64,000 nucleotides of DNA, taken from positions 1 through 64,000 of the forward strand of contig NZ_JAHZPU010000008.1 of NCBI RefSeq assembly GCF_019929575.1. The letters are read 5' to 3'. This document shows, in pieces, positions 57,223-64,000 of this stretch (positions within the stretch are counted from its first letter, which is position 1; each line of letters begins with the position of its first letter). The position numbers and the translations under genes were made by a program. The notes beneath the pieces were generated by a model, which had not been told where the DNA came from, did not search any database, and saw only the letters and a program-made list of their open reading frames with translations. Origin of the DNA: Streptococcus infantis (GTDB lineage: Bacteria; Bacillota; Bacilli; Lactobacillales; Streptococcaceae).

Positions 57223-57372
57223 ATACTCTTCGAAAATCTCTTCAAACCACATCAACGTCGCCTTGCCGTATATGTGTTACTGACTTCGTCAGTTCTATCC
57301 ACAACCTCAAAACGGTGTTTTGAGCAACCTGCGGCTAGCTTTCTAGTTTGCTCTTTGATTTTTATTGAGTGT
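57223..57372 (+). repeat. BOX-type repeat, near full length
   Basis: About 150 bp from TATACTCTTCGAAAATCTC through GTCGCCTTGCCGTATATG, ACTGACTTCGTCAGT and CTCAAAACGGTGTTTTGAG, to TTTGATTTTTATTGAGTG. It has the boxA sequence targeted by the BOX-PCR primer, and the internal hairpins are intact. It sits between the convergent MFS and TVP38 genes. Confidence 0.88.
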
Positions 57373-57409
57373 TATAAAATTGAGTTTTTACCCAAACTCT
57401 TTTTAGTGA

Positions 57410-58030
57410 TCAGGCGAACATTTTCCAAAAGATTTCAATGATGTAGGTCAAGCCATAGGTGTAAACGACCAGAGTGAAGGGCTTGGTCAAGACGATAATA
57501 GTCATGTAACGCTTGAAGCTCATCTTGGTCAGAGCTGCCAGCATACAGAGAAAGTCAGCTGGACTAACTGGCCAAATCATCATAAAGATAAAGAAACGGT
57601 CAAAGCGATTGCCCTTGTCTAGCCAGCCGATGTACTTATCATAGGTGCGTTTGCTGACGACAGATTGCACGAAGGGTGCTCCGTAGAGGCGAACCAGGTA
57701 AAAGATAATGGCACAACCAATGACGATACCAATGTAGTTATAGATAGTACCCACGATATGCCCATAGATGAAAACACCTGCAACAGATGTCAGAGCACCA
57801 GGGATAATGGGAACAACTGTCTGTAAAATCTGTAAAAAGATAAAGAACGGTGGACCCCAGACACCAGCCTGTTGGATAAATTCAGATAGGGTCTCTTTTG
57901 ATTGCAAGATCCCCGCTTGATAGGCCCAGATACAGAAAATCAAGGTACCGACACCGCCTGCTATAGATGAGATATTAATAACTTGCTGCAGCAGGGGAGA
58001 GACAGCTTTCATTTGTTTATCCTGTGACAT
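57410..58030 (-). CDS. TVP38/TMEM64 family membrane protein
   Basis: A 206-aa membrane protein of the SNARE-associated/DedA-like superfamily. It has about five helices and the family core GVFIYGHIVGTIYNYIGIVIGC (in part about 82-103), with re-entrant-loop-type FLQILQTVVPIIPGALTS and the C-terminal RFFIFMMIWPVSPADFLCMLAAL. Family members are linked to lipid scrambling or transport; the exact role is unknown. RBS GAGGAG precedes the ATG, and the -10 TGGTATAGT lies upstream. Divergent from the helicase gene. Confidence 0.85.
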   Translation of the reverse strand: MSQDKQMKAVSPLLQQVINISSIAGGVGTLIFCIWAYQAGILQSKETLSEFIQQAGVWGPPFFIFLQILQTVVPIIPGALTSVAGVFIYGHIVGTIYNYIGIVIGCAIIFYLVRLYGAPFVQSVVSKRTYDKYIGWLDKGNRFDRFFIFMMIWPVSPADFLCMLAALTKMSFKRYMTIIVLTKPFTLVVYTYGLTYIIEIFWKMFA

Positions 58031-58058
58031 GTAAACTCCTCGCGAATAGTATGATTCT

Positions 58059-58067
58059 ACTATACCA
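58059..58067 (-). promoter_or_regulatory. Promoter of the TVP38-family gene
   Basis: Minus-strand TGGTATAGT, an extended -10, about 29 bases before the ATG at 58030. Confidence 0.55.
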
Positions 58068-58120
58068 TATTTTAGGGAGAAAGACTAGATGGGATACTTC
58101 GTGTGACTTCACCTCAAGTA

Positions 58121-58129
58121 TGGTAAAAT
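58121..58129 (+). promoter_or_regulatory. Promoter of the helicase gene
   Basis: TGGTAAAAT, an extended -10, 37 bases before the ATG at 58167. Confidence 0.5.
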
Positions 58130-58166
58130 GGGAATAAGAAAATGACAGCTTAGAATGAGGAATATC

Positions 58167-60812
58167 ATGTTAGGATTGAAGTTTAATGGTACTTGGCGCA
58201 ACTACCAAAAACAGGTATTGGACAATTTCCAAGAATACCAAGCAGATGGTCATGTCCACTTGGTGGCAGCGCCTGGTTCAGGGAAAACAACCATTGGGAT
58301 TGAGTTGATTGCTCGCTTTGATAAGCCAGCTCTGGTTTTAGTGCCGACGGTGACCATTCGGGAACAATGGGTGGATAGGATTCGCCAGGCCTTTTTAGAG
58401 GATGAGAACCAGGTCACAAGTCTCGTGTCTCAAAATCTCAAGGACATGAAGCAAATCACCATCGCCACCTACCAAGCTTTTCACAGCGCTATGCAACAGG
58501 TACAATCTCAAGAGGATAATGGCGAGATTGAGGACTTTGTAGGCTTTGACCTGCTTGCCAGACTCAAAGAAAGGGGTGTCGGAACCCTCTGTCTGGACGA
58601 ATGCCATCACTTGAGAAATGAATGGTGGAAAAGCTTAGAAGACTTCCGTAAAAACTACCAGCAACTGCAAGTCATCTCTCTCACTGCGACACCGCCTTAT
58701 GACAGTGAGCCAGAACTCTGGGATCGCTATCTCCAGATGTGTGGCGAGATTGACCAAGAAATCACAGTGCCAGAACTGGTCAAGGAAGACACTCTTTGCC
58801 CTCATCAGGACTTTGTCTATATCTGTTTTCCGACTAAGGAAGAGGACAAGCGCTTGGAAGAGTTTGAAGACACCAAGTGGCAGTATGTCAGCCAACTAGT
58901 CGTTGATCCTGACTTCCAAGAGTTGATTCGGAGTTCCAAGGTTCTCAAAGGGGAAATTTCTGCGGATATGCTCCTTGAGGATCCAAAATATCTCTCAGCG
59001 CTTCTCATTTATCTACAAGCTCAAAAGCTGGAAATTCCCAAGCATCTAAAAGATTTACTGGGTGCTGAAGGCTTGCCTGCCCTCAATTACTATTGGTTAG
59101 AAGTTCTCTTGCAAGGCCTTCTCTATCAGACACCTGACTGGTATGAGGATCCGCAGGAGACAAAGAAAAAAATAGAAGCAGAACTGAAATCAAGAGGACT
59201 GATTGAAAAACGTCAGATTTTCTTGGTCAAATCCAAGGCCAATGACCAAATCCTCAACCAATCTCTAGGAAAACTGGCTGGCATCGCATCTATATTTGAG
59301 ACCGAATATGCTAGTCTAGGCAAGGACTTGAGACAGTTGGTCTTGGCGGACTATATCCGCAAGGACTTTGCCAGTTATCTGGGAGATGACCAAGCACCAA
59401 TCACGCAATTAGGTGTCCTCCCTTACTTTGAAACCATTCGCAGAAGTGCACAAAAACAAGGCCTTTCTGTCCCGATAGCAGTCCTTTCAGGTAGTGTCGT
59501 GATCATACCAACAAGTGTCAAGGCTGAACTTCAAGCACTCATTCCAAACACTAGCTTAAGCTTCTCTGCCATTGGAAAACTCGATCAAGATGCTTATCTC
59601 CAAGTAGGCTTTCCATCCAGCTTTAAGGGGATGGTCGCAGCAGTGACCGAGCTCTTCCAACGTGGTTCTATCCAGGTCTTGGTCGGAACCAAGTCTCTCT
59701 TGGGAGAAGGATGGGATGCGCCTTGCGTCAACTCTCTCATCCTCGGAAGTTTTGTCGGAAGCTTTATGCTCAGCAATCAGATGCGGGGCCGTGCCATCCG
59801 TATCTGGCCAGAACATCCAGATAAGACCAGCAACATCTGGCACCTAGTAGCCATCAAACCTTACAAAAATCCAGTCTTTTCTAAGGAGGATCAAGAAGAA
59901 CTAGACCTCAATCCATATCAGGACTTACAAACCCTTGCCCGTCGTATGGACCATTTCCTTGGCTTGTCCTATAAGGAAGATACCATTGAAACAGGTCTGG
60001 ATCGCTTGAACTTTCCTGAGTTCCCATTTAAGAAAAAGAAACTCGAAGACTATAACGAGAAGATCATGGAACTATCCAAAGATCGTGCCTCCCTTCGTAA
60101 AAAATGGCAGGAGGCGTTGGTAGTTGCGGATAAGCTAGAGATTGTCAATGAGGTAGCAACAGATCGCAAGCAGATCCCTCTGCTCACTCTTGTTGATGCT
60201 GAAAAATGGCTCCGTTATTCCTTTATGCTAACGGCCCTCAATCTCCTCTTTTATATCTTTAGGGTCCGTGGAACTAGTATTCGCTGGTTGTTTGGACTGA
60301 GCATCCTCTTTCTAGCCTACACCGTGATTCGCTATTTCTTTTACAGGAGTCCTTATGTACGCCTACGGCAGGCGGGTGAAGGTATTCGTAATGCCATGCT
60401 AAAGATGGGGCATTTGTCCGATGACCAGTCGCGCGTGCAGGTAGAGGAAGATAAGGAAAGTTATAGCATTTTTGCCTATCTTAAGGGGGGCAGTATGAGA
60501 GATAAGGAACTCTTTTCTCAGACCTTGGGTGAATTCTTTGCACCCGTGGACAATCAACGCTACCTGTTAGTAGCTCAAAAAGCCCCAGCCGGACAGTCCA
60601 AGTATTTCGTAGTTCCTAGCCTCTTTGAAAAACGCAAGGAAGATGCTCAGCTCTTCCAAAATGCCGTCGCACCACACATAGGCAACTACCAGCTGGTCTA
60701 CACCCGCAACGAAGCAGGTCGAAAAATCCTGCTCGAAGCCAGACTCAAATCCCTAGCCAACAAAAACGAACGCATCATCACCAAGAAAAAGGTCAAAAGT
60801 GCTTTGAAATAG
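58167..60812 (+). CDS. DEAD/DEAH-type helicase with C-terminal membrane segments
   Basis: An 881-aa superfamily 2 helicase-like protein. Walker A is APGSGKTT (about 35-42), Walker B LDECHHLRNEWW (about 143-154), motif III LTATPP (about 172-177), and motifs V/VI GTKSLLGEGWDAP (about 506-518) and NQMRGRAIR (about 535-543). A region at about 683-730 has two strongly hydrophobic segments (FMLTALNLLFYIF and LFGLSILFLAYTVIRYFFY), so the C-terminal part appears membrane-anchored. A soluble tail of about 150 residues follows. The ATG at 58167 with TGAGGA upstream is preferred to 58155. It lies next to a type I restriction gene. Function unknown; a defence or DNA-uptake role is only a guess. Confidence 0.85.
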   Translation: MLGLKFNGTWRNYQKQVLDNFQEYQADGHVHLVAAPGSGKTTIGIELIARFDKPALVLVPTVTIREQWVDRIRQAFLEDENQVTSLVSQNLKDMKQITIATYQAFHSAMQQVQSQEDNGEIEDFVGFDLLARLKERGVGTLCLDECHHLRNEWWKSLEDFRKNYQQLQVISLTATPPYDSEPELWDRYLQMCGEIDQEITVPELVKEDTLCPHQDFVYICFPTKEEDKRLEEFEDTKWQYVSQLVVDPDFQELIRSSKVLKGEISADMLLEDPKYLSALLIYLQAQKLEIPKHLKDLLGAEGLPALNYYWLEVLLQGLLYQTPDWYEDPQETKKKIEAELKSRGLIEKRQIFLVKSKANDQILNQSLGKLAGIASIFETEYASLGKDLRQLVLADYIRKDFASYLGDDQAPITQLGVLPYFETIRRSAQKQGLSVPIAVLSGSVVIIPTSVKAELQALIPNTSLSFSAIGKLDQDAYLQVGFPSSFKGMVAAVTELFQRGSIQVLVGTKSLLGEGWDAPCVNSLILGSFVGSFMLSNQMRGRAIRIWPEHPDKTSNIWHLVAIKPYKNPVFSKEDQEELDLNPYQDLQTLARRMDHFLGLSYKEDTIETGLDRLNFPEFPFKKKKLEDYNEKIMELSKDRASLRKKWQEALVVADKLEIVNEVATDRKQIPLLTLVDAEKWLRYSFMLTALNLLFYIFRVRGTSIRWLFGLSILFLAYTVIRYFFYRSPYVRLRQAGEGIRNAMLKMGHLSDDQSRVQVEEDKESYSIFAYLKGGSMRDKELFSQTLGEFFAPVDNQRYLLVAQKAPAGQSKYFVVPSLFEKRKEDAQLFQNAVAPHIGNYQLVYTRNEAGRKILLEARLKSLANKNERIITKKKVKSALK

Positions 60813-60841
60813 AAGGAAGTGAGCGTTTTCTTCTAGGAATA

Positions 60842-60850
60842 TGATATAAT
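60842..60850 (+). promoter_or_regulatory. Promoter of hsdR
   Basis: TGATATAAT, a perfect extended -10, 92 bases before the hsdR ATG, leaving a long leader without obvious structure. Confidence 0.55.
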
Positions 60851-60942
60851 AATAGATAATTAAGAATTCGATAAATTGGAGAGATAGTCTGAAGGATATT
60901 GTTAGTAAAAATAGACAGTTCTGACTAGCAAAAGGAAGTTTT

Positions 60943-63900
60943 ATGGCAAAGAGAAAAGATTTTTCTGAATTAACTAGGGTTCAAATTCCAGCAGCTCTGC
61001 ATCTCATGCGTATGGGCTATACCTATCTTCCTCGCAATGGGAAGGAAATTGCAGAAAGAGATCCAGATACCAATATCCTCGTATCTGTTTTTAAGGAGCA
61101 ATTTTTAAAATTTAACAACTACTTGACAGAAGATGACTTTGAAAGAGAACTAGCCAATATCAAGTTGGAACTAGATCAAAACGATTTGGGGCGTTCTTTC
61201 TTTAAACGTCTGCAAGGTCAGGAAGATGCCATTAATATTGACTGGGAGAATCCTGAAGCCAACACATTCCATCTAGCCCTTGAAGTTACTTGTCAAAATG
61301 GTCAGGATGAATTTCGTCCGGATATCGTTATTTTTGTCAATGGTCTGCCTCTTTCTTATATCGAAGTGAAACAGCCCAATGCGATTCGTGATGGTAAGAC
61401 TGGAATTCAGTCAGAGCAGGACAGAACCAGATACCGTTTTGAAAACCGTAAGTTCCGTCGTTTTAACAATATCACACAGTTGATATCCTTATCTGATAAC
61501 TTAGCGTATATCAGTGGACAAGGTCAGCAAAAACAGGGTTCTTATTACGGTTCAAACGCCTATTCAAAAACCAAATTTAATGCTTTCAAGGAAGAAAGGA
61601 TAGAAGATTACCTTCATTCCCTTTCCCCTCTAACCGAGGACCAAATCGACTTTGTCCTAGAAGACATGAAGCGCTTTGCCCTCAAATCTCAGCCAGAGTT
61701 TACAACAAACCTAAACCCTGATACACCTTGCAATGCCTTTCTGTCTTCTTTGTACCAGAAGGAACGCTTGCTCTTTATGCTTCGTTTTGGTCTGGTCTAT
61801 GTAGAAGAAGAAAGCAAGGACGGTCAGATGCAACTGCAGAAGCACGTCATGCGCTATCCTCAGTATTTTGCGACACGTGCTATCGAAGAAACAATCGCAA
61901 AAGGTGTCAAGAAAGGGGTTATCTGGCATACCCAAGGTTCAGGTAAGACTGCCTTGGCCTTCTTCAATATTCGCTATCTAACCAACTATTTCTCAAAAGA
62001 GGGAATCGTTCCTCAGTTTTACTTTGTCGTCGATCGTTTGGACTTGGCAGACCAGGCCTTTAAGGAATTCACCAAACGAGGACTCAAGGTTAAGCGCATC
62101 AATAACCCACAAGAACTCAATCAAAAACAAGACGGTTATGATGTCGCTGTGGTCAATATCCAGAAGTTTAAGGATGATTCAGATCTGACAGATCGCTCTG
62201 GCTATGATCTCAATCGTCAAAATATCTATTTTATCGATGAAGCCCACCGTTCTTACAATGAACGAGGTTCCTACCTGCCAAATCTCTATCAAGCAGATAC
62301 CAAGGCCATTAAGATTGCCTTGACTGGAACCCCCCTCATCACCTATAAGAAAGATGGGAAGACCAAGGAAAGTCATGCGACCACACGTGATATCTTTGGG
62401 GATTATATCCACAAATACTATTACAACCAGTCTATCGATGACGGCTTTACCCTACGCCTGATGCGAGAAGATATCGAGACCTCCTATAAGGACAATCTCA
62501 GAACCATCAACGAAGAAATCCAACGTGGCGACCTGTCCAAGGAAGATATCTTTGCCCATCCACATTACGTAGAGCCTATGTTGGACTTTATCATTGAAGA
62601 CTTTAATCGTGCTCGTAATCTGATCTTTGATGATCAGACCATCGGTGGCATGATTGTCTGTGACTCGTCCAAGCAGGCGCGTGAGCTTGAAAAGCAATTA
62701 AAAGAACGACGTCAAGCTGGTTCAACCAAGTTGACTTCGGCTCTTATCCTTCACGATGAGGGTGACAAGGAAGAGAAGAAGGACAAGGTAGATGCATACA
62801 AGGAAGGTAAAATTGACCTTATCATCGTCTACTCTATGCTCCTGACAGGATTTGATGCACCTCGGCTCAAGCGCCTCTATCTAGGGCGCAAGATCAAGGC
62901 TCACAATCTTTTACAGACTCTAACCCGTGTCAATCGTCCTTACAAGGACTACCTCTTTGGCTATGTCATTGACTTTGCGGATATTTCCAAGGAGTTTGAC
63001 AAGACCAATCGTGCCTATCTGGAAGAACTCAATCAAGAGTATGATACGGCGCTAACAGGAGAAAACGGCGAGGATGTTTTTGGCTCTCTCTTTGTGTCAG
63101 CAGATGAAATTTCTCAAGAGTTGAGCAAGACCGAGCATATCCTCATCGACTATCCAACGGACAATCTAGAATACTTCTCCCAAGCCATCAATGATATCAA
63201 GGATAAGAAGCAGTTAATCGATCTTCGTAAGGCCTTGGAGTCTATCAAGCAGTACTACAATATCGCCCGTCTCCTCGGCTACGACCACCTGCTCCAGCAG
63301 ATTGACATTGCTCAGATTGCAACCCTGCTCAATGTCCTCTCTAGACGGATGCTGACACTGTCTCTGATAGATAAACCAGATGACTTCTCTAGTCGGACTC
63401 TCTTAAATCTTGCCATGTCTGAGACTAGCTTTAGCTTTGTCAAGATTGCAGAGGAAGAGCTTCGTCTAGCAGCCAATGACTTGGAAGATTTGAAACGTCG
63501 AGTTGCAAGTGGTATTAAGAACCAGCGTGATGAAAAGGATCCTGAGTGGGTCTCTCTCTACGAAGAATTCCAGCGCATCATGAAAAAACACCTGATCCAT
63601 GGCCAAGAAGGCTTTACCATGGAGAATATCAAGGAAACTCAAAAAGACTATGAAGAACTTTTTAAGTCCGTGGAGGACTATCATACTCGTATGAGACGCC
63701 TAGCTATGAACTTTAATGGAGATGAGATGGCAGCTCGTTCCTACAAGCACGTGACCAACTCGACTATGGTTAGTGAGTTTCCTGCTATTTACCATGTCAT
63801 TAAGGGTTCTAAAGTCAGACTAGACCGTAAAATCGGTCAAAACCAAGGAGTACTCGATAACGAGGACTTTCTTAAGAAGATGATTCGAGAAGAAGCTCGG

Positions 63901-64000
63901 ATTGAAATGAAAACCAACCAATCTGCAAGTAGTTTGACAAGAGAGGATTTTAATTATATCGTCGAGTCACTATTTGAAGGATATGAAGAGGAATACCAAC
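60943..64000 (+). CDS. hsdR: Type I restriction endonuclease subunit R, partial (3' end outside window)
   Basis: Motor and nuclease subunit of a type I restriction-modification system. 1,019 codons are open from the ATG at 60943 (RBS AAAGGAAG) to the window edge. The PD-(D/E)xK nuclease is visible as RPDIVIFVNG followed by YIEVKQP (about 125-143). Helicase motifs are WHTQGSGKTA (about 328-337), FIDEAHRS (about 430-437), LTGTPL (about 465-470), VYSMLLTGFDAP (about 628-639) and a QTLTRVNRPYKDY motif VI. I see no stop or frameshift. hsdM and hsdS must lie beyond the right edge if they are linked, because none is upstream. Confidence 0.93.
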   Translation, partial: MAKRKDFSELTRVQIPAALHLMRMGYTYLPRNGKEIAERDPDTNILVSVFKEQFLKFNNYLTEDDFERELANIKLELDQNDLGRSFFKRLQGQEDAINIDWENPEANTFHLALEVTCQNGQDEFRPDIVIFVNGLPLSYIEVKQPNAIRDGKTGIQSEQDRTRYRFENRKFRRFNNITQLISLSDNLAYISGQGQQKQGSYYGSNAYSKTKFNAFKEERIEDYLHSLSPLTEDQIDFVLEDMKRFALKSQPEFTTNLNPDTPCNAFLSSLYQKERLLFMLRFGLVYVEEESKDGQMQLQKHVMRYPQYFATRAIEETIAKGVKKGVIWHTQGSGKTALAFFNIRYLTNYFSKEGIVPQFYFVVDRLDLADQAFKEFTKRGLKVKRINNPQELNQKQDGYDVAVVNIQKFKDDSDLTDRSGYDLNRQNIYFIDEAHRSYNERGSYLPNLYQADTKAIKIALTGTPLITYKKDGKTKESHATTRDIFGDYIHKYYYNQSIDDGFTLRLMREDIETSYKDNLRTINEEIQRGDLSKEDIFAHPHYVEPMLDFIIEDFNRARNLIFDDQTIGGMIVCDSSKQARELEKQLKERRQAGSTKLTSALILHDEGDKEEKKDKVDAYKEGKIDLIIVYSMLLTGFDAPRLKRLYLGRKIKAHNLLQTLTRVNRPYKDYLFGYVIDFADISKEFDKTNRAYLEELNQEYDTALTGENGEDVFGSLFVSADEISQELSKTEHILIDYPTDNLEYFSQAINDIKDKKQLIDLRKALESIKQYYNIARLLGYDHLLQQIDIAQIATLLNVLSRRMLTLSLIDKPDDFSSRTLLNLAMSETSFSFVKIAEEELRLAANDLEDLKRRVASGIKNQRDEKDPEWVSLYEEFQRIMKKHLIHGQEGFTMENIKETQKDYEELFKSVEDYHTRMRRLAMNFNGDEMAARSYKHVTNSTMVSEFPAIYHVIKGSKVRLDRKIGQNQGVLDNEDFLKKMIREEARIEMKTNQSASSLTREDFNYIVESLFEGYEEEYQ

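Noticed and set aside
57217-57441. 74-codon open frame over the BOX repeat
   Set aside because: Its sequence is the BOX element itself; the mirror frame appears at 31055-31285 in another copy. No RBS or codon bias.
58039-58048. CGCGAATA resembling a competence ComX box (TNCGAATA)
   Set aside because: One consensus mismatch, about 120 bases from the helicase start, and each neighbouring gene already has an extended -10 promoter.

Overview
The window looks like chromosomal DNA of a Mitis-group Streptococcus (S. mitis / S. oralis / S. infantis type, close to S. pneumoniae). The evidence is low-G+C coding sequence, extended -10 promoters (TGnTATAAT) in front of many genes, three BOX-type repeats, a choline-binding protein, LicD proteins, and housekeeping genes that read like pneumococcal orthologues. 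Gene order differs from what I remember of S. pneumoniae: blocks familiar from several pneumococcal loci sit side by side. The species cannot be fixed from sequence alone. I saw no rRNA, tRNA, CRISPR array, insertion sequence or prophage.

Layout. 1-8.5 kb: asnS, an MFS exporter, queH, then a leftward aph-like/recX/DUF402 group facing rlmCD across a short shared promoter region, then tpiA. 8.5-12.1 kb: a two-gene heterodimeric ABC exporter. 12.2-18.7 kb: dpr, folA, a 56-aa membrane protein, clpX, engB (ysxC), ridA and the rapZ-yvcK-whiA operon. 18.7-31 kb: a leftward flavin reductase, cdaA-cdaR-glmM (c-di-AMP and cell-wall precursor), DUF1149, DegV, dapB-cca-uup-like ABC-F and a small membrane protein, apt, metA with a methionine-regulator box, dnaD. 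31-32.7 kb: leftward intracellular alpha-amylase with a CcpA cre site. 32.9-42 kb: rlmI-like methyltransferase, then the aromatic amino acid operon aroD-aroE-aroB-aroC-tyrA-ylbF-like-aroA-aroK-pheA.

42-52.4 kb is the most distinctive part, a cell-surface polymer locus: LCP ligase (psr), LicD protein, GT2 glycosyltransferase, a polymerase-like membrane protein fused to a second LicD domain, a third LicD-like protein, a phosphorylcholine-esterase-like choline-binding gene broken by two homopolymer frameshifts, and a convergent flippase. The set fits assembly, polymerisation, export, wall attachment and phosphocholine decoration/removal of teichoic acid. 52.5-55.6 kb: a decayed regulator remnant, prfB with its programmed frameshift, ftsE-ftsX. 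55.9-64 kb: an MFS transporter, a TVP38-family protein, a large helicase with two C-terminal membrane segments, and the 5' part of a type I restriction hsdR that runs off the window.

Most genes are core functions. Points worth a second look are the teichoic acid locus with the LicD-polymerase fusion and frameshifted esterase gene, three apparently leaderless genes (two of them RNA methyltransferases), the membrane-anchored helicase beside hsdR, an APH(3')-like kinase in the recX group, and the decayed regulator upstream of prfB.
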